This document shows, in pieces, positions 52,382-61,028 of a stretch of DNA of 64,000 bases. Position numbers and translations under genes: made by a program. The DNA comes from Bradyrhizobium erythrophlei (GTDB lineage: Bacteria; Pseudomonadota; Alphaproteobacteria; Rhizobiales; Xanthobacteraceae): positions 8,775,001 to 8,839,000 of the forward strand of contig NZ_LT670818.1 in NCBI RefSeq assembly GCF_900129505.1. Reading direction: 5' to 3'. The notes beneath the pieces are model-generated. The model saw only the letters and a program-made list of their open reading frames with translations, did no database searches and had not been told where the DNA came from. Every line of letters begins with the position of its first letter. Within the stretch, counting starts at the first letter, position 1.

Positions 52382-53272
52382 ATGAAGATCGGTATATGCG
52401 GAACTGGACGAATGGGATCGGCGATCGCGCAGCGATTGATGTCGGCAGGACATGAAATCGAGGTGTGGAATCGCAATTCGGCCAAGACAAAGCCTCTGGT
52501 CGATGCCGGCGCGAAGGCGTTCGCGTCGCCCGCCGAACTCGTCGACGGGTCCGAAGTCACCATCGTGATGTTGCTGAACGACGCCGCGACAGAAGCGGTT
52601 TACGGCGCGCCGAATGGCATCCTGAAGGCCAAACTCGCGGGCAAGCTCGTGATCGATATGAGCACGATCCGCCCCGAGACCATGAAGACGAACGGTTCTG
52701 CGGCATTGCAGCAGGGCGCCGCCTTCGTCGAATGTCCGGTCGGCGGAAGCACCGCGCCGGCGAAGGAAGGCAAGCTGCTCGGCCTTGTCGGGGGATCGAA
52801 GGCGGACGTCACCCGGGCGATGCCGATCATGGAGCAAATGTGCCGACGCATCGAACATGTCGGCGACATCGGCGCCGGTTCGATGATGAAGCTCGCGGTC
52901 AACCTGCCGCTTCTGGTGTATTGGCAGGCGCTCGGCGAAGCCCTGACGATCTGCAAGCCGCTCAACCTTCCGGCCGACCGGCTGATCGATATCCTGACCG
53001 ACACATCAGGCGCGCCGACCGCCATGAAGGGCCGCGGGCCGGTTATCGCCAAGGTGCTGGGCGGTGCGCCGCTCGGCGAAACAGCTTTCGGTCTCAATGC
53101 CGCGACCAAGGACCTCGCCTGTGCGGTTCAATTCGGCGCATCCCTTCATGCCGAGATGCCGGTCACGGCCAGCGCACTCGCCTGCTACCAGGAAGCGGAA
53201 GCCGCCGGCCTGGGCGACGCCGACGCCACCGCGGTATCGACCCGCTGGACCCAGCGCAAGGCCACGTCGTAG
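52382..53272 (+). CDS. NAD(P)-dependent oxidoreductase, 3-hydroxyisobutyrate dehydrogenase family
   Basis: A 296-residue member with GTGRMGSAIAQRLMSAGHEI, VECPVGGSTAPAKEGKLLGL and the catalytic lysine in GAGSMMKLAVNLPLLVYW. It follows importer B by 31 bp and precedes the amidohydrolase by 54 bp, so it is in the same plus-strand transcript. With 29136 and 46696 it makes three paralogues. The PVGGSTAPA loop differs from the other two, implying a different acid substrate. Confidence 0.9.
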   Translation: MKIGICGTGRMGSAIAQRLMSAGHEIEVWNRNSAKTKPLVDAGAKAFASPAELVDGSEVTIVMLLNDAATEAVYGAPNGILKAKLAGKLVIDMSTIRPETMKTNGSAALQQGAAFVECPVGGSTAPAKEGKLLGLVGGSKADVTRAMPIMEQMCRRIEHVGDIGAGSMMKLAVNLPLLVYWQALGEALTICKPLNLPADRLIDILTDTSGAPTAMKGRGPVIAKVLGGAPLGETAFGLNAATKDLACAVQFGASLHAEMPVTASALACYQEAEAAGLGDADATAVSTRWTQRKATS

Positions 53273-53326
53273 TCCCCTCAAGCGTCACGTTCCCCGCACA
53301 TTCATTCAACCGCAGAGCCAATTCAG

Positions 53327-54400
53327 ATGATCGATCGCAAGAACCGTTATGGACGTACCGCCGCACGTATCCACGACGCCGACGGCCTGGCCCGGCGGCC
53401 GTCTTCCACCACGATCGACATTCACGCCCATATCGTGGTGCCCCAGGCCGCCAAGCTGGCGCAACCGCATGTTGATATCAGCCGGATTCCGCTGGCCTAC
53501 TTCGCCGATGCTGCGACCAAGGAGATCAATGCGCAGCAGGAGAAGGACGTCAGCGAGGTCATGACCACGATCGATCGCCGTCTATTTGACCTCGACAAGA
53601 TGGGCATCGACATCCAGGTCGTGGCGCCGGCACCGGGCCAGTGCTACTATTCGGTCGATCCGAAAATCGCGGAAGCCGCCCACCGCCTCGCCAATGACGG
53701 CGTGGTGGAATATTGCGCGCGCAAACCCGACCGCTTCGTCGGGCTCGGCGTCGTCACCCTGCAGGAGCCGGAGATCGCGGTCCGCGAACTCGACTACATC
53801 ATGAAGGATTTGAAACTAAAGGGCGTCGAAATCCTGACCAATGTCGACGGCCAGGAACTGTCCGATCCGAAGTTCCGGCCGTTCTTTGCCAGGGCCGAAC
53901 AGCTCGGGGCGTTCATCATGATGCATCCGAACGGATTCACCCATGGGGAACGCCTGACGCATTTCTATTTCAACAACGTGCTCGGCAATCCCCTGGATAC
54001 GACGCTCGCGCTCCACAATTTGATCTTTTCGGGAACGCTGGCGCGCTTCCCCGACCTGAAGCTGATGGCCGTGCACGGCGGTGGCTACCTGCCGGGCTAC
54101 TCCGGGCGAATCGATCACGCCTGGGGCGCGCGGCAGGATTGCCACGGCGACCTGCCGCTGCCGCCAACAACCTACCTGCGGCAGGTCTATCTCGACACCG
54201 TGGTCTTCTCCTATCACCAGCTGGCCTATTTGATCGACGTCTTCGGGCCCGATCGCATCGTAATGGGTACCGACTACCCCTTCGACATGGCCGAATATAA
54301 TCCGGTCGGACATATCGCGGGGGTGCAAGGCATGGACGAGGTAACGCTGGCCCAGATCGCCGGCGGCAATGCCGCGCGGGTGCTCGGGATCGATGTCTAG
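53327..54400 (+). CDS. Amidohydrolase-family decarboxylase-like protein (ACMSD group)
   Basis: A 357-residue metal-dependent TIM barrel of the Amidohydro_2 group, which includes ACMS decarboxylase, gamma-resorcylate decarboxylase and 5-carboxyvanillate decarboxylase. Metal and catalytic residues fit: H33 and H35 (DIHAHIV), H200 (MMHPNGF), H250 (AVHGGGYLPG) and D316 (MGTDYPFDM). ACMSD itself belongs to the 3-hydroxyanthranilate pathway, but the rest of that pathway is not seen, so a non-oxidative decarboxylation or ring hydrolysis in the 33-54 kb locus is preferred. It is the last gene of the importer B transcript, facing a GST gene with a 7-bp gap. Confidence 0.88.
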   Translation: MIDRKNRYGRTAARIHDADGLARRPSSTTIDIHAHIVVPQAAKLAQPHVDISRIPLAYFADAATKEINAQQEKDVSEVMTTIDRRLFDLDKMGIDIQVVAPAPGQCYYSVDPKIAEAAHRLANDGVVEYCARKPDRFVGLGVVTLQEPEIAVRELDYIMKDLKLKGVEILTNVDGQELSDPKFRPFFARAEQLGAFIMMHPNGFTHGERLTHFYFNNVLGNPLDTTLALHNLIFSGTLARFPDLKLMAVHGGGYLPGYSGRIDHAWGARQDCHGDLPLPPTTYLRQVYLDTVVFSYHQLAYLIDVFGPDRIVMGTDYPFDMAEYNPVGHIAGVQGMDEVTLAQIAGGNAARVLGIDV

Positions 54401-54407
54401 CCGGGCA

Positions 54408-55064
54408 TCAATGCGCGGCCGATTTCTTGAACCCGGGCTGCTCGAACGGATGGGACGTCTTGAAGGCCGGCAGCTCAAAGCAGCGGTCGGCCAAGCGTGC
54501 GACCACCGGAAAGGCGCCGAGCTCGAGCTTGAGGAAATGCGCGCCGACCACCTGCCCCGCGATGCAGATATCGGCAAGGCCGGGCTCGGCGCCAAGCGCA
54601 AACGGCTCGGGCCTGCGTCGTGCCAGCAGCCGTTCATAGGTCGCAAGTCCCTCGTTCGTCCAATGCTTGCCCCAGTCCTCGATCGCCTTGGCATCCGCGC
54701 CGAAGGTCTTGGCGAGATGATTGCGGACCCGCGGCACCACCAGCGGGTGCGCGTCGGCGATCGTCATCAGCGCCAGCGAGCGCGCATAGGCACGCTCCCG
54801 TGGGTCTTGCGGCAGCAGGCGCGGCTCGGCCTGGATATCGTCGAGATATTCGATGATCGCCAGCGACTGGAAGATGGAATGGCCGTCGTGAATGAACGTC
54901 GGCACCACGCGCTCGGCGTTGACTGCCTCGTAGCCCGGCTTGAATTGCTCACCGGAAAGAATGTCGATCGGGATTTCCTCGAAAGGCAGCCCCTTGAGCC
55001 GTAAGGCGACGCGCACACGAAACGAGGCAATCGACCGCCAAAATCCGTAGACCGTTATGCTCAT
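54408..55064 (-). CDS. Glutathione S-transferase, zeta-like (maleylacetoacetate/maleylpyruvate isomerase family)
   Basis: A 218-residue GST. The N-terminal thioredoxin-like domain has the zeta-type active-site stretch FWRSIASFRVRVALRLKG (family SSxSYRVR) and VVPTFIHDGHSIFQSLAIIEYLDD; the C-terminal helical domain has PGLADICIAGQV. Zeta GSTs isomerise maleyl to fumaryl compounds with glutathione. It lies 36 bp behind the NitT-type permease and probably ends the leuC-to-transporter operon. If so, a cis-double-bond dicarboxylic acid could be an intermediate there; that is an inference. GGAGG precedes the ATG. Confidence 0.87.
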   Translation of the reverse strand: MSITVYGFWRSIASFRVRVALRLKGLPFEEIPIDILSGEQFKPGYEAVNAERVVPTFIHDGHSIFQSLAIIEYLDDIQAEPRLLPQDPRERAYARSLALMTIADAHPLVVPRVRNHLAKTFGADAKAIEDWGKHWTNEGLATYERLLARRRPEPFALGAEPGLADICIAGQVVGAHFLKLELGAFPVVARLADRCFELPAFKTSHPFEQPGFKKSAAH

Positions 55065-55100
55065 CGGGAGACCTCCGCCTGGCGAATATGCGGCCCCAGT

Positions 55101-55973
55101 CTACTCCACCATATTGTGCTGCTGCCAGCGCAACAGATAGGCCTGCAATCGCCAAATTATGGCCGACAACACCACGCCGACCAGCATCAGCACGATCACC
55201 GCGACCATCATGCCCGAGGCCTCGGCCCGCGCCTCCGATTCGATGATCAGGCGGCCGATGCCCCGCTCCGCACCGATGAATTCACCGACGATGACGCCGA
55301 TCAGCGCGAAGGAAATGGCAGGCGAGAGCGAGGCGAATACCCAGGCCATGGTCGACGGAATCACCACTGTGCGGGTGATCTGCCATTCGCTGGCACCAAG
55401 CAGCCGCGCGACATTGATGAACCCTTCGTCGATCGAACGCGCGCCCTCAAAAGTGTTGAAGAACACCAGAAACACGACCACGATCCACGACGTGACGACC
55501 TTCGACATGTCGCCGATCCCGAACGCCAGCACGATGATCGGCGCCAGCGCAATCCTGGGAATGGAATTAACGGCGGTGATGAAGGGCTGGAAAATGGCGC
55601 TGAGCCGGTCAGAGCGGCCGAGGATCAGCCCGGCGATGAAGCCGCTGGATACGCCGGTCAGGAAGCCGAAGAAGGTATTCTTCAGCGTGATGGCGGTCGC
55701 AATCCAGAGATTGTTGTCGTTGCGCGCCATGCACTTGGCGAAGTCGCCGTTGAACCAGCCGTTGAAGGCGCCCATCTTGGACTTGAGGCAGCTCAGAATG
55801 AGAAAGTGCTGGAAGATCTCGGAGGGTTTTGAAACGAAATACGGATCGAGCAGATCGGGCACCAACCATGGCACGACGGCATGCAGGTCATAGCCCCACT
55901 GCCAGACCGAAAGCACGGCGACGCAGATCGCTAACTGCCATACCAGCGCATTGACGGGCCGGCGCGTCCTCAT
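55101..55973 (-). CDS. NitT/TauT-type ABC transporter permease
   Basis: A 290-residue permease from ATG 55971-55973 (MRTRRPVNAL), overlapping the ATPase stop by 4 bp. It has a first span WQLAICVAVLSVWQW, an unusual 50-residue polar insert before the second span (around KMGAFNGWFNGDFAKCMARN), then the transport signature ARLLGASEWQITRTVVIPST. The insert contains two Cys and is absent from the permeases at 20712 and 21476. It forms the channel of importer D with the ATPase and binding protein upstream. Confidence 0.9.
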   Translation of the reverse strand: MRTRRPVNALVWQLAICVAVLSVWQWGYDLHAVVPWLVPDLLDPYFVSKPSEIFQHFLILSCLKSKMGAFNGWFNGDFAKCMARNDNNLWIATAITLKNTFFGFLTGVSSGFIAGLILGRSDRLSAIFQPFITAVNSIPRIALAPIIVLAFGIGDMSKVVTSWIVVVFLVFFNTFEGARSIDEGFINVARLLGASEWQITRTVVIPSTMAWVFASLSPAISFALIGVIVGEFIGAERGIGRLIIESEARAEASGMMVAVIVLMLVGVVLSAIIWRLQAYLLRWQQHNMVE

Positions 55974-56785
55974 GGGTGGCGTCCCCTGACGAATTCTTCG
56001 CCGAGCGAGTGCCATATCTTCTGGAACAGCTCGGCATAACGGGGCGTTTCGCGCACTTTCACGGCATCGCGCGGCCGCTCGAAGTCCACCTCGAACGTGT
56101 CCTTGATCTGGCCGGGCCGCGCCGAGAACAGGATGATGCGGTCGGCGAGCGTCAGCGCCTCGCCGAGGTCATGCGTCACGAATAACACCGTTTGCTGCTC
56201 GCGCTCCCATATCCGGAGCAGGACTTCGTGCATGTCGATCTTGGTATGGGTGTCGAGCGCGCCGAACGGCTCGTCCATCAGCAGTATCTGCGGCTCGACC
56301 ACCAGGGTCCGCATCAGCGCCGCGCGCTGCCGCATGCCGCCCGATAGCGCCGAGGGATAAGCATGCTCGAAACCCTTCAGGCCTGCCTGTCCCACGCAGG
56401 CCGCGATGCGGTTTTTCCGCTCGGTTTCGGGAACGCCGGCCAGTTGCAGTCCGTACCCGATGTTGTCGGCGACCGTGCGCCACGGAAACAGCGTGTCGCG
56501 CTGAAACACATAGCCGACGTCCGGTGTCGCCCTGCCGGCGACGACCGGCCGGCCGTCGATCAGGATCTGACCGCTGGTCGGCCTGATCAGGGTCGCGATC
56601 ATGTTGAGGATGGTGCTCTTGCCGGAGCCGGACGGCCCCAGCAAGGCGACGAATTCGCCGCGCCGGACGGTGAAGGAGATGTCGCGCACCGCCTCGATGG
56701 CCGTGCCAGCCAATTGGAACGATTTGCTCAAACCCCTGACGTCGATCCGTCGTGCATCCGACGAGTGAGGTTGCGGCGTGACCAT
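55970..56785 (-). CDS. NitT/TauT-type ABC transporter ATP-binding protein
   Basis: An ATPase of about 271 residues: Walker A GPSGSGKST, Q-loop FQRDTLFPW, signature LSGGMRQRAALMRTL, Walker B ILLMDEPFGALD, H-loop FVTHDLGEALTLAD and a C-terminal IILFSARPGQIKDTFEVD. ATG 56783-56785 is used; a TTG at 56800 would overlap the binding-protein stop by 4 bp and is a fair alternative, given how tightly this operon is packed. Confidence 0.92.
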   Translation of the reverse strand: MVTPQPHSSDARRIDVRGLSKSFQLAGTAIEAVRDISFTVRRGEFVALLGPSGSGKSTILNMIATLIRPTSGQILIDGRPVVAGRATPDVGYVFQRDTLFPWRTVADNIGYGLQLAGVPETERKNRIAACVGQAGLKGFEHAYPSALSGGMRQRAALMRTLVVEPQILLMDEPFGALDTHTKIDMHEVLLRIWEREQQTVLFVTHDLGEALTLADRIILFSARPGQIKDTFEVDFERPRDAVKVRETPRYAELFQKIWHSLGEEFVRGRHP

Positions 56786-56796
56786 CTTTGCCGTTT

Positions 56797-57846
56797 TCAA
56801 CCCGGATACGCCTTCCGTGCCGCTTCGATGAAGGTGGGGCTGACGAGATCGGCAATCGCAAGCGGCTTGATGCCGGTCATTTCCCGGAACCAGACCTTTT
56901 CGCCGCGCGCCCAGCCCGCCGCATCGATGGTACCCTCGTAGTCGGCGACCTGCTTCAGCGTCGTGATCTCCAGGATATTGGCATCGCGCGACGTGCTGCC
57001 GACGTAAGGTTCAATGGCGTCATAAATGTCTTCGGGCGAATGCGCCTTGATCCACTGCGTGGCGCGCCATAGTGCCGTGACGAAGGCCTGCATCTTCGGC
57101 GGGTCCTTGTCGATGGTCGCCTGCAAAGTGAAATGCGCCGTCACCGGGACTTTGCCGCCGATATATTTGTTCCAGATCACCTCGTCCGTGCCGTCGAAGA
57201 GTAGCGCTCCCCAGCCTTGCGCCACCGAATCGTTCAGCAGGGACAGCGAGTTCACGAGCACATCGACCTGCTTGGTCTTCAGCGAACCCAGCATGGTCTC
57301 GACATTGCCGGTACCGATCCAGGTGACTTTATCGTCCAGCCCCATGGTTTCCATGTAATAGGACGCCCAGACGTGATTGGTGCCGCCCAGCGACGACACC
57401 GAGACGATCGGCTTGCGGCCGTCCGGCCGTTTCCAGGCCGCCAGTTGCTCCAGTGTCGCGATGCCCTGGTCCTTGAGGTCCTTGCGGATGATGAATATCA
57501 CCGCGCCGCTCCTGGTATCGACCGGCATCAAGACGCGGCCGGCGCGGCCATGATTGCTGAGCTGCATCGGATGGGTAATGTCGCCGATGCCGATGTCGCC
57601 TTGCGAAGAGGCGATGATCTCGCGGGTTTTGACGCCGCTGCCGCCCTGGATCAGCTTGCAGTCGAGGCCGGCCTCCTTGAAGAAGCCGATTCGGTCCGCC
57701 ACGTACTGGGTCTGATAGACGGGCACCGCCACCGGGTATATCGCGCGGGCGGTCTTGTCTTCGGCGAAGGCCCGGCCCGCGGCCATCGAAGCGCCGCCGG
57801 CGGCGATGATCGTCAGCGCCGATCGCCTGGTGAAATGCTTTGCCAT
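56797..57846 (-). CDS. NitT/TauT-family ABC transporter substrate-binding protein
   Basis: A 349-residue periplasmic protein. The N-terminus MAKHFTRRSALTIIAAGG has a twin-arginine-like motif, with cleavage near AFA-EDK. The mature part has the SsuA-like order: ADRIGFFKEAGLDCKLIQGG, DIGIGDITHPMQLSNHG, then GGTNHVWASYYMETMGL. The start ATG 57844-57846 shares one base with the leuB-type stop (TGATG). The frame remains open upstream but that is leuB antisense-like sequence. It binds the ligand imported for the leuCDB-like enzymes. Confidence 0.9.
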   Translation of the reverse strand: MAKHFTRRSALTIIAAGGASMAAGRAFAEDKTARAIYPVAVPVYQTQYVADRIGFFKEAGLDCKLIQGGSGVKTREIIASSQGDIGIGDITHPMQLSNHGRAGRVLMPVDTRSGAVIFIIRKDLKDQGIATLEQLAAWKRPDGRKPIVSVSSLGGTNHVWASYYMETMGLDDKVTWIGTGNVETMLGSLKTKQVDVLVNSLSLLNDSVAQGWGALLFDGTDEVIWNKYIGGKVPVTAHFTLQATIDKDPPKMQAFVTALWRATQWIKAHSPEDIYDAIEPYVGSTSRDANILEITTLKQVADYEGTIDAAGWARGEKVWFREMTGIKPLAIADLVSPTFIEAARKAYPG

Positions 57847-58985
57847 CACGCATGCTCCTTTTCCTTGCTGGCGACCTGTTCCAGGGCATTCAGCACTGCG
57901 TCGCCCATTTGCTCGGTCGAAAGCCTGGTTGCGCCGGATTCGGCGATATCGGCCGTGCGTGCGCCAGCGGCGAGCGCGATACCGACTGCCTTCTCCAGCA
58001 GGTCGGCATCCTCGGGCCGGTTCAGCGTCAGACGCAGCATCATGGCGACACTGAGGATGGAGCCGAGCGGATTGGCAATGCCCCTGCCCGCGATGTCGGG
58101 CGCGCTGCCGTGGACCGGTTCGTAAAGCGCCTTGCGGCGGCCGAACTTGTCGACCGGACCGAGCGAGGCCGACGGCAGCATGCCGAGCGATCCCGACGCC
58201 ATCGCGGCGCAATCGGAAAGAATGTCGCCGAAGATATTGCCGGTCACCATCACGTCGAACTGCGATGGCTGCCGGACGATCTGCATCGCGGCGTTATCGA
58301 CATACATATGGCTGAGTTCGACATCGGAAAACTCCGCGGCGTGCAGCGCGATGACCTCCTCGCGCCACAGCACGCTGGTCTCCAGCACATTCGCCTTGTC
58401 GACCGAACACACCCTGCCCTTGCGTGTGCGCGCCAGCTCGAACGCCGCCCGCGCCACGCGGCGCACTTGATGGGTGGTGTATTGCTCGGTGTTGAAGCCG
58501 CGGCGCTGCCCGTCCGCCAGGGTTTCGATACCGCGGGGTTCGCCGAAATAGATACCGCTGGTCAGTTCGCGGATGATGACGAAGTCGACATCCCTGAGCA
58601 CTTCGGCCTTGAGCGGCGCCGAGTCTGCCAACGCCGGATCGGCGACGATCGGCCGGAGGTTGGCGTAGAGATCGTATTTGCTGCGCAGCGACAGCAGGCT
58701 GCCCGCCTTCCGCGCTGCCGCCGGAACCCCTTTCGTTTCCGGCCCGCCGGTGGCGCCCCAGAGAATGGCATCCGCCTCGTCCATCGCCTCGGCAGTGTCC
58801 GGCGGCAAAACCTTGCCGGTCGCCAGATAAGGAATGAGCCCGTACTGCGCCTCGCGCAGCACCATCGGAACGTTTCTCCTGGCGGCGAACCAATTGAGCA
58901 CGCGATGCGATTGCGCGGTCACTTCCGGCCCGATGCCCTCGCCACCGACCACCGCGACCTTAATCATGTTGGACAGATTATTCAT
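57846..58985 (-). CDS. 3-isopropylmalate dehydrogenase family protein (LeuB paralogue)
   Basis: A 379-residue metal-dependent beta-decarboxylating dehydrogenase. Features: VGGEGIGPEVTAQ, the substrate loop SLLSLRSKYDLYANLRP, LTSGIYFGEPRG, VDKANVLETS, NIFGDILSD and GSLGMLPSASLG with ALYEPVHGSAPDIAG. The R-x3-L-Y-A-N-L-R-P and YFGEPRG motifs favour a 3-alkylmalate over D-malate or isocitrate. It begins at ATG 58983-58985, overlapping the leuD stop by 4 bp. Coupling to a transporter rather than to leuA suggests a catabolic copy acting on an imported alkylmalate-like acid. It may equally be an extra leucine-pathway gene. Confidence 0.88.
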   Translation of the reverse strand: MNNLSNMIKVAVVGGEGIGPEVTAQSHRVLNWFAARRNVPMVLREAQYGLIPYLATGKVLPPDTAEAMDEADAILWGATGGPETKGVPAAARKAGSLLSLRSKYDLYANLRPIVADPALADSAPLKAEVLRDVDFVIIRELTSGIYFGEPRGIETLADGQRRGFNTEQYTTHQVRRVARAAFELARTRKGRVCSVDKANVLETSVLWREEVIALHAAEFSDVELSHMYVDNAAMQIVRQPSQFDVMVTGNIFGDILSDCAAMASGSLGMLPSASLGPVDKFGRRKALYEPVHGSAPDIAGRGIANPLGSILSVAMMLRLTLNRPEDADLLEKAVGIALAAGARTADIAESGATRLSTEQMGDAVLNALEQVASKEKEHA

Positions 58986-59617
58986 GCCGATTTCCCTGCA
59001 AAATGGATCCACGGCCGCACGGCGCGGTCGGCCGCCTGAAAAGCGCGGATTTCGTCGTCACGCTGCAGCGTCAGCGCGACTTCATCAAGACCGCCAAGCA
59101 GCCCGGTGCGCCGACGCGGATCGATCTCGAAACGGATTTGTTTCCCCGAGGGCGAATTGATCGTCTGTGCCTCGAGATCGATGCCGATACGCCCGGCTCC
59201 CTGGGAGTGCTCGACCTCGGCGGCGAGGCTGTCGACGACCTCCTTGTCCACCACGATCGGGAGGATGCCGTTCTGAAAACAATTGGCGAAGAAAATATCG
59301 CCGAAGCCCGAGCCGATAATGGCGCGGATACCCATTTCCTGCAGCGACCACACCGCCCCTTCACGGGAAGAGCCGCAACCGAAGTTCGGACCGGTAAGGA
59401 GGATTTCCGCCTGCCGGTACGGCTCGCGGTTGAGGATGAACTCCGGGTTCTCGGAACCATCGGGCAAATAGCGCAGCGAACCGAACGCCCATTTTGCGAG
59501 AGTGCCGCGGATGGAATTCCCGACAAGACGCTCGATACGGATGATGACATCGGTGTCGATATTGCTGCGCATGATCGGCGCCGCAACCGACGTTAGCGTG
59601 GTAAAGGGTTTCGGCAT
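58982..59617 (-). CDS. 3-isopropylmalate dehydratase small subunit family protein (LeuD paralogue)
   Basis: A 211-residue aconitase-C domain protein starting at ATG 59615-59617. Landmarks: IDTDVIIRIERLVG, the FGCGSSREGAVWSLQEMG substrate loop, IRAIIGSGFGDIFFANCFQNG. It pairs with the LeuC-type subunit 1 bp upstream to isomerise or hydrate a 2- or 3-hydroxy acid through an unsaturated intermediate. The IRIERLVG segment differs from the IPKRFLK seen in genuine LeuD, supporting a changed substrate. Relatives include maleate, citraconate and 2,3-dimethylmalate hydratases. Confidence 0.88.
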   Translation of the reverse strand: MPKPFTTLTSVAAPIMRSNIDTDVIIRIERLVGNSIRGTLAKWAFGSLRYLPDGSENPEFILNREPYRQAEILLTGPNFGCGSSREGAVWSLQEMGIRAIIGSGFGDIFFANCFQNGILPIVVDKEVVDSLAAEVEHSQGAGRIGIDLEAQTINSPSGKQIRFEIDPRRRTGLLGGLDEVALTLQRDDEIRAFQAADRAVRPWIHFAGKSA

Positions 59618-59618
59618 G

Positions 59619-61028
59619 CTAGCGCTCCAGGGTCCGCACGTCGGCGATGGCGCCGGATATCGCGGCAGCCGCCGCCATGGCGGGGCTCGCCAGATGGGTA
59701 CGTGCTCGCGGCCCCTGGCGGCCGATGAAATTGCGATTGGAAGTCGAAACCGAGCGCTCGCCGGGAGCAACCGTTTCGCCGTTGGCGGCGAGGCACATCG
59801 AGCATCCGGGCTCGCGCCATTCGAAACCTGCCTCGGTGAAGAGCTTGTCGAGTCCTTCGGCCACTGCTTCGCGTTTCACCGTTTCCGAACCCGGTACTAC
59901 CCAGGCGCGCACGCCGGGCGCGACCTTGCGGCCACGCGCGACCGCGGCCGCCGCGCGCAGATCGCTCAAACGGCTATTGGTGCATGATCCGATGAACACC
60001 CAATCGACGGGCGTGCCGGCGATCGGCGCCCCACCCTTGAGGCCCATATAGTCGAGCGCGGTCTCGACCGCGGCCCGCCGCGCCGGATCGGCAATCTCCC
60101 GGGGATCGGGAACATGACCGTCGACGCCGATGACGTGTTCGGGACTGATGCCCCAGGTCACCTGCGGAATGATCTTCTCGACGTCGATGACGACTTCCCT
60201 ATCGAACACCGCGTCGGGATCGCTCGGAAGCTCGCGCCACGCCGCAACTGCCCGTTCCCACATCGCGCCCTGCGGCGCATAGGCCCGTCCGCGGATATAT
60301 TCAAAAGTCTTCTCGTCCGGCGCGATCAGACCCATCTTGGCGCCGAGCTCGATCGAGAGATTGCAGATCGTCAACCGCCCTTCGACCGGCAGGTCACGGA
60401 TCGCGCTGCCAGCATATTCGACGGCATAGCCGGTGCCGCCGGCCGCACCGACATGACCGATCAGCGCCAGGATCAGGTCCTTGGCCGTCACCCCGAACGG
60501 CAGCCGGCCCTCGAACTTCACGCGCATCGTTTTCGGCCGCCGCTGGATGATGGCCTGGGTTGCCAGCACATGCGTTAGTTCGCTCGACCCGATACCGAAG
60601 GCCAGCGCCCCCAGTCCGCCATGAGTGCAGGTGTGGCTGTCGCCGCAGACGATCAGGCAGCCCGGCAGGCTGAGGCCGAGTTCGGGTCCGATGACATGGA
60701 CGATGCCCTGACCGGGTTCGTCGATATCGAACATCGCAATGCCGCTGGCCGATGTTTCAGCCCTCAAGGCCGTAAGCAGTTCCTGCCCGATCTTGATGGT
60801 ACCGGCCCGCCCGCGGGCCGTCGAAATGGCGTGGTCCGGCGTCGCGAACGTCAGTTCGGGATTGTGGACCGAAAGGCCGCGGCTTTTGAGATCGAGCAAG
60901 CCACGCGAGCCACCGAGATCGTGCAGCAAATGGCGATCGACGTGAAGCAGATCGGTATCATCGCCAAGTTTTGCGATGACATGCTGGTCCCAGATCTTGG
61001 CCAGCAACGTACGGCCGGGCTTTTGCAA
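59619..61028 (-). CDS. 3-isopropylmalate dehydratase large subunit family protein (LeuC paralogue)
   Basis: A 469-residue aconitase-fold protein. [4Fe-4S] ligands are C349 (GSCTNSRL), C409 and C412 (PGCSMCLA); other marks are CGDSHTCTHGGLGALAFGIG, MGLIAPDEKTFEYIRG and the closing STSNRNFIGRQG. The start appears to be TTG 61026-61028 with AGGGAG upstream. It heads a minus-strand operon: leuC-, leuD- and leuB-like genes, binding protein, ATPase, permease and GST, all within 40 bp or overlapping. The dehydratase specificity is open: isopropylmalate, methylmalate/citraconate and dimethylmalate are candidates. Confidence 0.9.
   Translation of the reverse strand: MQKPGRTLLAKIWDQHVIAKLGDDTDLLHVDRHLLHDLGGSRGLLDLKSRGLSVHNPELTFATPDHAISTARGRAGTIKIGQELLTALRAETSASGIAMFDIDEPGQGIVHVIGPELGLSLPGCLIVCGDSHTCTHGGLGALAFGIGSSELTHVLATQAIIQRRPKTMRVKFEGRLPFGVTAKDLILALIGHVGAAGGTGYAVEYAGSAIRDLPVEGRLTICNLSIELGAKMGLIAPDEKTFEYIRGRAYAPQGAMWERAVAAWRELPSDPDAVFDREVVIDVEKIIPQVTWGISPEHVIGVDGHVPDPREIADPARRAAVETALDYMGLKGGAPIAGTPVDWVFIGSCTNSRLSDLRAAAAVARGRKVAPGVRAWVVPGSETVKREAVAEGLDKLFTEAGFEWREPGCSMCLAANGETVAPGERSVSTSNRNFIGRQGPRARTHLASPAMAAAAAISGAIADVRTLER

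Noticed and set aside
53327..54400. ACMS decarboxylase as part of a 3-hydroxyanthranilate pathway with kynU
   Set aside because: No kynurenine 3-monooxygenase or 3-hydroxyanthranilate dioxygenase is visible, and the gene lies 27 kb from kynU in a different transcript.
57846..61028. Housekeeping leucine biosynthesis leuCDB
   Set aside because: Genes are coupled to an ABC importer and GST, leuA is absent, and LeuD and LeuB loops differ from the usual ones; not fully excluded without the rest of the genome.
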